Part shown: piece by piece, positions 9,801 through 16,210 of the stretch
Position numbering within the stretch: position 1 is the first letter of the stretch
How the letters are laid out: every line of letters starts with the position of its first letter
Source: Frigidibacter sp. SD6-1
GTDB lineage: Bacteria; Pseudomonadota; Alphaproteobacteria; Rhodobacterales; Rhodobacteraceae
Length of the DNA: 41,383 bases
Assembly: GCF_030143255.1 (NCBI RefSeq)
Contig: NZ_JARJNR010000016.1
Coordinates: 1 to 41,383, forward strand
Direction: 5' to 3'
Notes under the pieces: generated by a model
Database searches by the model: none
Told to the model about the DNA's origin: nothing
Seen by the model: the letters and a program-made list of their open reading frames with translations, nothing else
Position numbers and translations under genes: made by a program

Positions 9801-11160
9801 CAACGCTTATGAGGATCTGATCGGCCGAGCGGAACATCCCATCTTCGGCGGTCACTGAAACAAGATAATCCCCGTCAACGTCCGGCGTCAGCGTGACCGC
9901 GCCGTCGCCCGCCGCCCCAAGGCTGGCCGCAGAACTCGCCGGACGTATCAGCAGATTGCTGGCCGGAATCAGGCGGTTACCATCAATGTCCGTCGAGGCA
10001 TAGGGCTCGATCTGCACGACCTCGCCCACCGCCCCCTTCAGTTGATCGAAGCGCGCCGAAGCGACGGGTCGCACCTGGCGACCACCAACCCCCTCATAAA
10101 GATCGACGCTCGCGGCCTCGAGCTCGGAACGGGTCAGAAGCGCGCCAACCACGCCGCGCACGGTGACCGACCCCGCGTCTCCCCCAAAGATGAAGGTCAA
10201 ATCGCTCGAGGCGGGATCGCTCGACATCTTGGCGCTGGTCTCGTCCGACGCGTCGAGCTCGAGCGCGTCTGCGAGGTGCAGAAAGCTTTGCGGTGTCGCG
10301 AGCTGATAGGCCGTCCCGTCAATCGTAACATTGATCGTGTCGAATGGGGCGCCGGTACCCGTATCAAGATCGAATCCGTCGATGAAATCATCGGTCGCAA
10401 CGCTGGCGAGCGAGCGGTCGCCAAGATCATGCACGTCACTTCCAGAACTGTTCAAGAAGGTCTGGTCATAGCTGTCGCGATAGATGTCGGTGCGTCCGGT
10501 TCTCGGTAGAAACTCCACATCATAGGTCGTCAGCGGCGAAGTCAGACCCGCAGCATCCTGCACCCTCAGGCCAATGAGATACCGCCCTTCGAGGTCCATG
10601 GTGAGGCGCGGCATCGCCGCAGTCGTGTTCGAAATGCGTGCCACACTCCCGGCAGGCGCCGCCTCGATCGTCCATTGATAGGTCAGCGGATCGCCGTTGA
10701 CATCATAACTCGCGCTGCCATCGAGTTGCAGCGGCGTCGCCCCCCCTGGCAGACCACGCCCGCGCACAACCGCGATCGGCGCCAGATTGTCAGTCCCAAA
10801 GTCAACCTCGACAATATGCAGAGGCGTCAAGCCTGTCGTGTCAGTCGTCGCGAAGAACGATGCCTGCGCCCTGTATGTGCCCGCCGCATCCAACATAACC
10901 GTTGGTCGCAAATCGGCTGGATCACTGAAGTCCGCGACACTGGCAGCCGGACGCTCCGCCCAGCTCCACTGTACTCTCAACGCTTCTCCCGGTGCCGCTT
11001 CAAACCCATCGGTAGGATCCAGCAACACGGACTGGCCCACCCTCGCCGTCAGCGGCGCTCCATATCCGAGTGCATTTGCGGAAGCGGTTTGAGCGCTTGA
11101 GAGGCTGGGGCAGGAGAAGCATGAGAACAAAAGAACAAATCCAACAACCAAACGCATCAT
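589..11160 (-). CDS. Giant exported RHS polymorphic toxin
   Basis: The protein is about 3523 residues, starting at the ATG at 11160 (GGAG eight bases upstream); an in-frame GTG three codons earlier is less likely. In order: a Sec signal peptide (first ~25 residues, ending SLSSAQ); PKD/cadherin-like Ig repeats with recurring SFDxDGDxLTYxW motifs (to ~1165); a carboxypeptidase-regulatory-like domain (~1165-1230); FG-GAP/VCBS repeats with DxDxDGxxD loops (~1600-1945); RHS/YD repeats (~1960-2810); a LamG/concanavalin-like domain (~2825-3020); the RHS core (DAFGGR...YDPGVGRFLQADPLG, ~3127-3185); a Hint pretoxin domain (Ser3295 to GHN near 3431); and a tip of 91 residues. It probably displays or releases the tip outside the cell. 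No PAAR domain is seen, so T6SS delivery is not indicated. The toxin activity is unassigned. Confidence 0.9.
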   Translation of the reverse strand: MMRLVVGFVLLFSCFSCPSLSSAQTASANALGYGAPLTARVGQSVLLDPTDGFEAAPGEALRVQWSWAERPAASVADFSDPADLRPTVMLDAAGTYRAQASFFATTDTTGLTPLHIVEVDFGTDNLAPIAVVRGRGLPGGATPLQLDGSASYDVNGDPLTYQWTIEAAPAGSVARISNTTAAMPRLTMDLEGRYLIGLRVQDAAGLTSPLTTYDVEFLPRTGRTDIYRDSYDQTFLNSSGSDVHDLGDRSLASVATDDFIDGFDLDTGTGAPFDTINVTIDGTAYQLATPQSFLHLADALELDASDETSAKMSSDPASSDLTFIFGGDAGSVTVRGVVGALLTRSELEAASVDLYEGVGGRQVRPVASARFDQLKGAVGEVVQIEPYASTDIDGNRLIPASNLLIRPASSAASLGAAGDGAVTLTPDVDGDYLVSVTAEDGMFRSADQILISVGAGASTRPFARIAPVSAIVGNPAKLDGTQSFDMDGDRLTYAWSVLRTPAGSAVALTGSNEAVASFTPDQAGLYIFQLQASDTTQVSVPTTLAVVVGAPLPVAEAGADQKAGNLGSVTVSGTQSSGSSLTYRWAGIGLTGDGGTPAIASPAAATTSVTLSQRSGHFRDVIATAPVYQFKRSDRGGLCEFDTRAPDDAAGSSPNQGISVSLISRGRQSLQGGDIFVWEVENKTTVTQSVTLKDSAGVIHGTWRLPGRVAIFVTTAPIGNKTMNALIGATSYASDRAKNNPFNRNNPVCTGPGAAVMQLVVKNTAGISLPDTLYIGNQNLRPVLARPALVEAQRGETVSLEANAVASDADGDALSFRWSILSAPARSNAVISATSGASVLIQTDVSGRYLVQLEAHDAVWNAVPVVFEIFVPNSVPVAAASLSPQTVFVRESVSLDGSGSFDPDGDSLTHEWTIESRPAGSVAAIADPFAPVTSFSPDKVGNYTFRLVVRDHELASAPAEVTLTVPNRAPVASFVAPAQLFVGQPAIFLADGSSDPDGDALSFQFSVINAPSGANPDLNDLGGGKLEVTVDQSGDYEFGVIVSDGLATETASVVVTAKRPNQPPILSDLNPSYTVEVGLELALDLSAVDPDGGRVTYFASPLPLVQGMVLDAATGRIRFRPEASQLGTYQVTVGASDGIFTDSQTLVLNVVPANAGETSVYGFVLDAIDKANGVDRPLAGIPVRLQNAALQTTTDANGQFSFGSLTAGADLLLIEPSAAGGPGGYAPATRTITVTADQRRDLDPEFLLTPLNDGCTDVVAGKDTNLTGTISGVTVSIPADSITTTSGSAYDGQVCLGSLPKLFEHEAMPQDTKACHIYALDAPGAIFTQPISLAAPNDDHLPETANLELWQLGPAGTAFHKTGPASVEQGAANVTAELSNPAPGNLFSFLPKAPITKVAEDQPQGMAQLSMFGGDLAQTYSLPGYTAFNQDQSITLAYHSVAADPAPILAGNVTIAADSSLPVTLSSRILLGGLNITDTVTWNPRVGANGLTPPLIGQALTLRQSTPLDATGLASGRYKYAFSALATYDCSTVGASHKAEVYVHNETQSLFGRGWAIDGLQHLAQSPDGSVAIIDDDSTTTFDPEPTLSEFESDPLVFANDGGVGLDTGDFDNNGLVDVAVTESGSGSIRTFLNYGNRDVREAQTIEVGTPVSVPQTGGYGPDVTGVASGDFNNDGADDAAYTLQFGRGYGYLLSDGNGHLAKAFETLNVGDAYDVKVTDLDRDGYDDIIYIVNEGFWIFAIDRVKVSYGGPSGSSPPVIISTDSNGQGPVSLDIGDIDGNGFTDIAYRSNRVGINFVFNEGGRRYQQKLPYLGEFQINLKGDFHRLVDANSDGQLDLVTSEPNQTYLYLNTDGRTFGPPAAIPRPPTITASADVSLADVNDDGLVDVILSDSIGVQVHKNNGDGTFQPYETGLVNYPLHSLEIVDMDQDGGLDLVSIDRFNVRVHFSKPSTSGVLVSRDGQFSKLTKQADGSWVRLYKDGSTVEFDANGLQTAAVDPWGNRRTYGYDDNGRLATITDQVGGVTNFSYDTNGRVASITYPDGRTTSFEYDDAAQLTDVIEPTGSSVRYRYDDNGRLVAVTDQQGNTTEHTYTSIGTYAGSLFPSGATIRNEAGAAVGIADLNSAPQPLAFVQPEDRVSYHTDEKGGVTKVVVNAFGAIVETIDPMGRQTLIERNEDNLAVRVSVPTGEANTNSQMTALAPVDSARRVDEFEYDARGNMTAMRMAVGTPLQRERLYRYEAIFNNLTKFTDFDGAVTTYAYNGFGELTSTVDAEGKVRNYDYNAVGLLQAITDERGNTENRSYNANFNLSFVQHPDGTVTRFAYDGRGNVTERKDAEGLPEERTARTTYDFRNNPLTEEVLNASGQPIGGTLTYHYNASGNPLGVTDETGLRTEFVYDPMNRQIAEITPAAGRREFTYNLAGEITAETDAEGATDSYDYDIVGRVTRMEDAVGNVSEFTYDLANNLVSVKDGKGNVTLFTYDILGRRTSRTNPLGQTIQMAYDVRDNLVEITREDGTVETATYDRLGQRLTVTTPDNILRFSYDEKGNLTGATDNDSALALGYDLRDRLETVSTGGGAGLQPATTLTYSYNALGQRLSLNDGLGGAWTYALDGQGQVTSITAPWGEAYAMAYDPAGRRTSLASDDGRASAATYASGRLEQLEHFQNGVAIARSGFAYAPDGQIELLRDLAEPAQSETLTYDLANRLLGVAEGTPIADGGVPVPTEDYDYDATGNRTASHLSAIYLVDEHNRLLEDDTFTYSYDAKGNRISRTTKADGSVERYVYDSQNRLIGYANATLSARYAYDALGRRIAKVLDGPGAPIDRPPLDPLALKLTAQAGIDIPDLTLTGAFTIEGWVRLDPGIDNRDGLLRSDPSQPVQDLNFYAGRLRLYSPGSGAVDKIVAATPVAANVWTHYAVTRAADGTMKLYVNGVLDATAGAFTAPFNVGLLGQTAAGVTAGQFDDIRIWTVERTAAEIANARSAYVTPGTAGLLRLYRFDGDTTAVTDRAGTSAAAPLAAGTSLVASTATVAPDPTPLPPPGPGAEITAYVYDIGAMYDVTGHDRLLEYRDGILARRWVHGQEIDEPLGYEDYAASTDPGAGRAYALHADRQGSVIAVTDQATGTVAARYDYDAFGGRTALLETAAQDYGFTGREYDAETGLYHYRARVYDPGVGRFLQADPLGFAAGDVNLYAYTWNDPANWSDPSGLTSSSENSSQSPGTAAMARSAVDTVKEGVMCVANRIGSALTEIGPALMSGSPEIQITQMAAECAVEAIVPSCGCGSALDEMVGALMQAGSSFPEGTEVLTPSGKVRIEDLREGDLVIARNEETGEVGPYPVAAIMGRQATDLVWLGLEASGQSSRLGVTAEHPLYVEGRGWVQAGELVPGDRIVDADGGVITVVSTELDNTPRLVHNLEVAGAHTYFAGELEAWGHNASFEQALNQALDYVEDLSGQPFCNIGSTPSKDGGITLLGAGGSYLRIEDDTGYPTRSGKNHGPHINAGCKKKGKRTFSFTGGLPKWVRSATK
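1703..1765 (-). repeat. 63-bp exact direct repeat with bases 1-63
   Basis: This segment of the RHS core is repeated base for base at the left window edge, in the same orientation. It provides homology by which an orphan tip could replace the current toxin/immunity cassette. The true repeat may be longer, because its other copy is cut by the window start. Confidence 0.9.
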
Positions 11161-11397
11161 CCCAACCACTCCGACGGAAAACTGTTTGTATGCTGAAAGA
11201 TGCGAAGCGAACCGCTAGGTCAACCAATCAGGGAGTGACAATCTATCGCGAAGACGGAAACAGTGGCCGCTAAGCTAAACGCACCCGTTGTATCGTGCTC
11301 TGTAGCTGATCGACCTAAACCGTGCATCACGGTGCCTCGCCATCCTTGCCATTGCCCGCGCGCCCTTATCCAGACGCCAACCGTTGCCTGCAGACGG
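11161..11397. other. Gap upstream of rhs
   Basis: About 240 bases separate the rhs start from the 3' end of the next minus-strand gene. The sequence is non-coding and is where the rhs promoter must lie. The rhs ribosome binding site (GGAG) is at its left end. I see no clear -35/-10 pair or strong hairpin. Confidence 0.5.
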
Positions 11398-12450
11398 CTA
11401 AGGCCTTTGCACCGTCCAGAACCTGAACCTTCCCTGCCCCGTGATCTCGCGGACAAGGCCAGTGGCCTCCAGCCAGGCAAGGCCGCGCTGGACGGCGGCG
11501 CGACTTTGGCCCGTCAGCCGTTCCGCCATCGGGGCCGAGACCAGCGGCCATTCGGTGAGGGCGTCGAGGAGAAGTGGCGGGGTGCGGCCGGACAGGGGTG
11601 CGGCAGCCGCCCCTGCCCTGCCCCGCCAGTCTTCCAGCATGTCGAGCGTCAGCATCGTGGCAGCGATCGCCGCATCGATGCCGTCGAGCCAGTGGCGCAG
11701 GCGGCGGGCGGGGGTTCCGGTCGCGCGCAGGCCCCCTGCCCCGCCGGCGGTGAGAGGTGCGAAGAGCGCGCCGCTGCGGCAGTCTTCGGCCGCGATCCGG
11801 GCGGCAGTGACGGCGGCTTCCAGCCGCTCGCCTTCGGGGCCGATCCCGGCCATCGGCCAGAGATGGAAGCCCAAGCAGGCGCGGGTCAGCGGGTGGAGGT
11901 CATGGGTCTCGGCCATCAGCTCAGTCCAGCCGGTGATGCGGTCTGCGAGGGGTGCCCCTGTTGTGCTGGTGTCATGGCGTCCGAGGAACGCGGCAAGGTC
12001 CGCGTCGGGCCCCGGCCCGCCCGAAAGACGGCGGAAGGCCCAGCCGGTCTTGGCGAGCGTTCTGTCCTCCTCCTCGACTGATCCGGTCCTGAGCACGATC
12101 CAGAGCCCGAGCCGGTCGGCCGGGATGCGGGCACCGGCGAACCAGCCGAGGTCTGCGGCCTCGGTCAGTGCAAGCCGGTGTCGCCAGCCGGGTGGTCCGC
12201 GACGGAGCCGGTCGTCCAGTGCCCCAAGCCGCATCGCGACCCGGGCAAGGCGCTTGGCCTCCACTGCCTGCGCCACGCGCCAGGGGTCGGGCAGGGTCGC
12301 TTCGGTTGGTTCCGGTCGCGGAAGAGGCGGCAGGAGATCGGGTTCGTCCTCGGGCGGCCCGGGCAGGAACCAGAGGTCGGCCTCATCGCTCTCCTCGGCG
12401 AAGCCGGGAGGCGAAGAAATAGCATCATTGTCAGATCGTTGACGTCGCAT
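11398..12450 (-). CDS. Conserved-looking protein with C-terminal winged helix
   Basis: This 350-residue, mainly alpha-helical protein has a Pro/Glu-rich, probably disordered N-terminus (to ~55). It then has a helical body (from PWRVAQAVEAKRLARVAMRL) and a C-terminal winged-helix-like segment (LTGQSRAAVQRGLAWLEATGLV then ITGQGRFRFW, ~305-348). The overall pattern recalls the poorly characterised DUF1403/DUF1612-type proteins of alphaproteobacterial plasmids, but I cannot confirm membership. DNA binding is inferred from the winged helix only. The ATG at 12450 has no obvious Shine-Dalgarno sequence and sits inside a short palindrome. A Tn3 element lies 65 bases upstream, so its promoter may have been altered. 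Confidence 0.7.
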   Translation of the reverse strand: MRRQRSDNDAISSPPGFAEESDEADLWFLPGPPEDEPDLLPPLPRPEPTEATLPDPWRVAQAVEAKRLARVAMRLGALDDRLRRGPPGWRHRLALTEAADLGWFAGARIPADRLGLWIVLRTGSVEEEDRTLAKTGWAFRRLSGGPGPDADLAAFLGRHDTSTTGAPLADRITGWTELMAETHDLHPLTRACLGFHLWPMAGIGPEGERLEAAVTAARIAAEDCRSGALFAPLTAGGAGGLRATGTPARRLRHWLDGIDAAIAATMLTLDMLEDWRGRAGAAAAPLSGRTPPLLLDALTEWPLVSAPMAERLTGQSRAAVQRGLAWLEATGLVREITGQGRFRFWTVQRP

Positions 12451-12456
12451 ATATGC
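12447..12456. promoter_or_regulatory. Palindrome over the start codon at 12450
   Basis: The perfect 10-bp palindrome GCATATATGC covers the start codon of the upstream end of the 350-aa gene, and a further ATATGC follows three bases later. It could be an operator for the gene's own winged-helix product, but such a short AT-rich palindrome may be chance. Confidence 0.25.
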
Positions 12457-12515
12457 AGAATATGCCAGAAATGAACATTAGATAAGTGTTTTCCGCGGCC
12501 ACCCCTGCCCTACTA

Positions 12516-12553
12516 GGGGTCTGATGCCGGAGAGTGCAGAATCCTACGCTAAG
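12516..12553. repeat. Tn3 left inverted repeat (38 bp)
   Basis: It begins GGGGTCTGATGCCGG and ends CCTACGCTAAG, and is the exact reverse complement of 16173-16210. Confidence 0.97.
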
Positions 12554-12562
12554 GCGATTTGA

Positions 12563-15445
12563 TCACTTTTTTGACCACCTGTATTCACCGGTGAGAAGGA
12601 TGTGGGCCCATCCGAGTGGCGAGATGTGCGCTAGCAGATCTGGTGAACAATCCAGACGGTCGCGTTGGCGCGCCGTGACAGCTTGGCCAAGGTGCTTGGT
12701 GTTCCAGTAAATGATGATAGCGGCGAGCAGGTTCAGCCCGGCCATTCGGAAGTGCTGGCCTTGGGCTGTTCGGTCACGGATTTCACCTTGGCGACCAATG
12801 CGCAGGGCGTTTTTCAGCGCATGATGCGCTTCGCCCTTATTCAGGCCGATTTGGGCACGGCGCTGCATGTCGGCATCCAGCAGCCAATTGATGATGAACA
12901 GCGACCGTTCGATCCGGCCGATTTCGCGCAATGCTACCGCAAGTTCATGCTGTCGGGGAAATGCAGCGAATTTTCGCAAGAGTTGGCTTGGCGGCATCGC
13001 GCCAGCAACCATGGTGGCCGCTGCGCGTAGGAGGTCGGGCCAGTTCGAGCTGATGACAGGTTCCCTGACCTTGCCGCCTATCAAGCCCGTCAGCTCTTTC
13101 GGGCAGGATGCCGGATTGAAGAGGTAGAGGCGCTTGGATGGCAGATCCCGGATGCGGGGGATGAACTGAAAGCCCAGAAGGGCGGTGACGGCGAAGACGT
13201 GGTCGGTGAAGCCGCCCGTGTCAGCATACTGTTCGCGGATTTTCTGGCCTGCGTCTGTCATCAACAGGCCGTCCAGGATGTAAGGGGCCTCGTTCACCGT
13301 GGCCGGGATGGTCTGGGTGGCGAAAGGGCCGAACTGGTCAGAGACATGGGTATAGGCTTTCAGACCGGGTTCATGGCCGTATTTGGCGTTGATCAGGTTC
13401 ATCGCCTCGCCCTGGCGCGTGGTCGGGAAGAATTGTCCGTCACTCGAAGCGGTCTGCCCTGCGCCCCAGAACCGGGCCATCGGCAAGGCAGATTGACCTT
13501 CGATCACCATGGCCAGGGCGCGTGCCATCGCCTCGCTTTCCACATGCCAGCGCGACAGGCGCGAGAGCTGGAAATAATCATGGGTGTTCGTGGCCCCAGC
13601 CATTTTGCTGAGGCCAAGGTTCAGCCCTTCAGCCAGCAGCACGTTCAACATGCCGACCCTATCTTTGCATGGAACGCCGGTGCGCAGATGGGTGAAGGCC
13701 TCGGTAAAGCCGATCTCGTCATCCACTTCGAGCAGGAGGTCTGTGATCCTGATCTCCGGCAGGCGGTTGTAAAGATCGAGCACCATGGCATCGGCCTCAT
13801 CGGGGACAGCCGCCGTCAGACGGTCGATCTTGAGCACGCCACCTTCGATAGAACCTCCCGGAATGGCACCCGCCCTGGCGGCGCGGGCCAGTCGTTCCAA
13901 GCCGTCGGCCAGGCGAGATTTTCGATCCGTGAGCCAGAGCTCCGGTTCAAACGGCATGGCCAGTTTTGGCGTGGCCGTGGCAACTTCTGTCGGAACCAGC
14001 GCGTCCTTGAGATCGCCATATCGGCGGGAATGTGTGAGCCAGATGTCGCCGGCACGGAATGCGTCGCGCAGGTGGCACAGGACCGCCACCTCCCAAAGCC
14101 GGTTCCCATCGTCGTGATTCAAGTGTCGATGCCATTTCGAAGCCCGGCGCAGAAAGGTCAGTGGCCGGGTAGTCGTCGTTTCCGTACCCGCGATGATGTC
14201 GGCGGCGGCAAGCAACGGTTCGGCCACCGGCGCCGCCTGAATATCGAGCGCCCGCAGCATGCGCGGCGCATAGCGTCGGAAGCGATGATACCCGTGAACA
14301 ACATGTGCCAGTGGATCAGCCGCCAATGTGTCGGTCAGTTGGGCGGCGGTGGAAACAAGCCCCCTCAGCGATGACCAGCCTCCGGCGTTTTGAATGGCCT
14401 CGATCAGGGAGGCCTGATCTTCATGTGCTTCCAGCAGAGCTGATCCAAAATTTGAGAAGCCCTGCAAGGTGTCTTTCAAAGCAGCCTTGGCGTCATCTGC
14501 CCTAGCATCGCATACGCGTTTCGCCTCGCGCCACGTCTTCCCCACAATCCGGTCATGGCTTTCGACCACGGCATCGGCAATGGCACTGCGCCATTCCAGA
14601 GCGCAGACCGCGAGGATGGCAAGGCGGCGGTCGCCGGAGATATCCCGCAGATCTCCAGCGAAGTAACGTTCACCTTGCCGTCGGAGGCGCGCGATACGGT
14701 GGGGCGGCACACCCGACAGGACGGTTCGGTCCACGGCCATGGTCTGCAAGAATTCCAACCGGCCGAGCAGCCGGTTCATGTCGGCCGAGTTCTGGCCCAC
14801 CTCAAACTGGCGCAGCCAGACAAAGCGGGTGACAGAACCGTCCGCCATTTCCGTCAGCAACGCGTCAAGTCGGCTGCACATCTCATCGTCCAGCCGGTCG
14901 GCAATCCGAGCGTCGATCCGTCGCTCTGCAGCAACGAGTGCATCCGCGCAAAGGCGTTCGATAACCGTAATCCCCGGTAGAATGGTCTGGGTCGCCCGGC
15001 ATTGTTCCACGAAACGCCGCGCCAAGTCCTCGTTCGACCGGGCAGTTTCGGCTGTTCTCTCCAGCCAGGCCTTCAGGTCGCGCGATCCTCGGCCAGTGAA
15101 CATCTTGTAGCCATAGAGTTCCCGCAGGGCCGCCAGATGTTCATGACGCGTTTCTTCGCGGCTTGCATATCCAGCCAGATCGTCTGACTTCAGCCCAAGC
15201 TGCGCAGCCAGGAAGCGCGTGATCTCCATTGGGATGACCTCGCCCGGGGTCAACAACCGACCGGGATAGCGCAATGCGCAAAGCTGGAGAGCAAACCCAA
15301 AACGATTGTGGGGGCGGCGGCGGGCGCGGATGATTTCCAGATCGTCGTCCGCAAGGGTGTAGTGGCGCAACATCGCCGTTTCATCGGTCGGAAGATCAAA
15401 AAGTACTGAGCGCTGACGCTCGGTGAGGATAGTACGATGCGTCAT
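12563..15445 (-). CDS. tnpA: Tn3-family transposase TnpA
   Basis: This 960-residue DDE transposase catalyses replicative cointegrate formation at the 38-bp ends. The N-terminal part (DUF4158-like, with the RRPHNRFGFALQLC motif) binds the inverted repeats. The C-terminal catalytic domain shows the family hallmarks SSDGQFF (first Asp), HVSDQFGPF and VNEAPYILDGLL, with the YWNTKHLGQAV segment that follows the catalytic Glu region. Its length is normal for the family (about 960-1000). The ATG at 15445 is preceded by AAAGGAAC. It is transcribed away from tnpR, and the stop lies about 10 bases inside the left inverted repeat. Confidence 0.97.
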   Translation of the reverse strand: MTHRTILTERQRSVLFDLPTDETAMLRHYTLADDDLEIIRARRRPHNRFGFALQLCALRYPGRLLTPGEVIPMEITRFLAAQLGLKSDDLAGYASREETRHEHLAALRELYGYKMFTGRGSRDLKAWLERTAETARSNEDLARRFVEQCRATQTILPGITVIERLCADALVAAERRIDARIADRLDDEMCSRLDALLTEMADGSVTRFVWLRQFEVGQNSADMNRLLGRLEFLQTMAVDRTVLSGVPPHRIARLRRQGERYFAGDLRDISGDRRLAILAVCALEWRSAIADAVVESHDRIVGKTWREAKRVCDARADDAKAALKDTLQGFSNFGSALLEAHEDQASLIEAIQNAGGWSSLRGLVSTAAQLTDTLAADPLAHVVHGYHRFRRYAPRMLRALDIQAAPVAEPLLAAADIIAGTETTTTRPLTFLRRASKWHRHLNHDDGNRLWEVAVLCHLRDAFRAGDIWLTHSRRYGDLKDALVPTEVATATPKLAMPFEPELWLTDRKSRLADGLERLARAARAGAIPGGSIEGGVLKIDRLTAAVPDEADAMVLDLYNRLPEIRITDLLLEVDDEIGFTEAFTHLRTGVPCKDRVGMLNVLLAEGLNLGLSKMAGATNTHDYFQLSRLSRWHVESEAMARALAMVIEGQSALPMARFWGAGQTASSDGQFFPTTRQGEAMNLINAKYGHEPGLKAYTHVSDQFGPFATQTIPATVNEAPYILDGLLMTDAGQKIREQYADTGGFTDHVFAVTALLGFQFIPRIRDLPSKRLYLFNPASCPKELTGLIGGKVREPVISSNWPDLLRAAATMVAGAMPPSQLLRKFAAFPRQHELAVALREIGRIERSLFIINWLLDADMQRRAQIGLNKGEAHHALKNALRIGRQGEIRDRTAQGQHFRMAGLNLLAAIIIYWNTKHLGQAVTARQRDRLDCSPDLLAHISPLGWAHILLTGEYRWSKK

Positions 15446-15565
15446 GTTCCTTTTGCTTTCTGCATATGGTTTGCGTATTGATGATTAAGATACTGAATAA
15501 GGAATTGTTCGGATGGCTGAAAGCGCGTCGTTTTCCAGGTCGTCTCAAACGAACGTTTGTGAAAC
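15446..15565. promoter_or_regulatory. Presumptive res site and divergent tnpA/tnpR promoters
   Basis: This 120-bp AT-richer gap between the divergent start codons is where Tn3-type elements keep the three resolvase subsites and both promoters. A dyad-like segment (CAAACGAACGTTTGTG, ~15547-15562) sits next to tnpR. Individual subsites were not resolved by eye. Confidence 0.6.
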
Positions 15566-16177
15566 ATGCTGATCGGATATGCCCGCGTCTCAAAAGCCGA
15601 CGGCAGCCAGTCCCTCGACTTGCAGCGGGATGCTCTGATCGCGTCAGGCGTCGAAGAAGACCAGATTTACTCGGATCTGGCATCCGGAAAGAAAGATGAC
15701 CGCTCCGGTCTGGAGGCCTGTCTCAAGGCATTGCGTGAGGGCGATGTTCTGGTTGTGTGGAAGCTCGACCGATTGGGCCGGAGCCTGCATCACCTGGTCA
15801 AGACTGTCAGCATGCTGTCCGAGCGCGGCGTTGGCCTCAAAGTGCTCACCGGGCAAGGCGCGCAGATCGATACCACGACTGCGGCTGGTCGCCTTTCATT
15901 TGGTATCTTTGCGGCTCTGGCTGAATTTGAAAGCGAGTTGATCCGCGAACGCACAATGGCCGGGCTCCAAGCCGCCCGCGCCCGTGGCAGGAAAGGTGGC
16001 AGGAAGTTTGCGCTGACAAAGACTCAGGTCCGCATGGCCCAAGCTGCCATGGCCAGCCGCGACACATCGGTTTCAGAACTTTGTAAGGAATTGGGGGTCA
16101 AACCGGTCACACTCTACCGATATGTCGACCCGAACGGCAATCTGCGCGATTACGGGAAACGGGTTCTCACCGCTTAG
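15566..16177 (+). CDS. tnpR: Serine resolvase TnpR
   Basis: This 203-residue small serine recombinase resolves Tn3 cointegrates at res. The N-terminal catalytic domain begins MLIGYARVSKADGS, with the nucleophile at Ser9. It contains the KLDRLGRSLHHL motif (arginines that activate the scissile phosphate) and FESELIRERTMAGLQAARARGR (E helix). The C-terminal Hin-like helix-turn-helix (SVSELCKELGVKPVTLYRYV) binds DNA. Its length is slightly above the usual ~185. The reading frame ends inside the right inverted repeat (TAG at 16175-16177). Confidence 0.96.
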   Translation: MLIGYARVSKADGSQSLDLQRDALIASGVEEDQIYSDLASGKKDDRSGLEACLKALREGDVLVVWKLDRLGRSLHHLVKTVSMLSERGVGLKVLTGQGAQIDTTTAAGRLSFGIFAALAEFESELIRERTMAGLQAARARGRKGGRKFALTKTQVRMAQAAMASRDTSVSELCKELGVKPVTLYRYVDPNGNLRDYGKRVLTA

Positions 16178-16210
16178 CGTAGGATTCTGCACTCTCCGGC
16201 ATCAGACCCC
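16173..16210. repeat. Tn3 right inverted repeat (38 bp)
   Basis: It ends GGCATCAGACCCC, is the exact reverse complement of 12516-12553, and contains the tnpR stop codon. Confidence 0.97.

Larger units (their letters stand above)
12516..16210. mobile_element. Tn3-family transposon, 3695 bp, no passenger genes
   Basis: The element is bounded by perfect 38-bp inverted repeats beginning GGGGTCTGATGCC, as in the Tn3 family. It carries divergent tnpA and tnpR with a presumptive res site between them. The flanking pentamers differ (TACTA on the left, AAGGA on the right), so the usual 5-bp target duplication is missing. This points to a later deletion, inversion or recombination with another copy. 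The right end truncates a zinc-ribbon/HEPN-like gene. Both coding genes look intact, so the unit may still be mobile. Confidence 0.95.
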
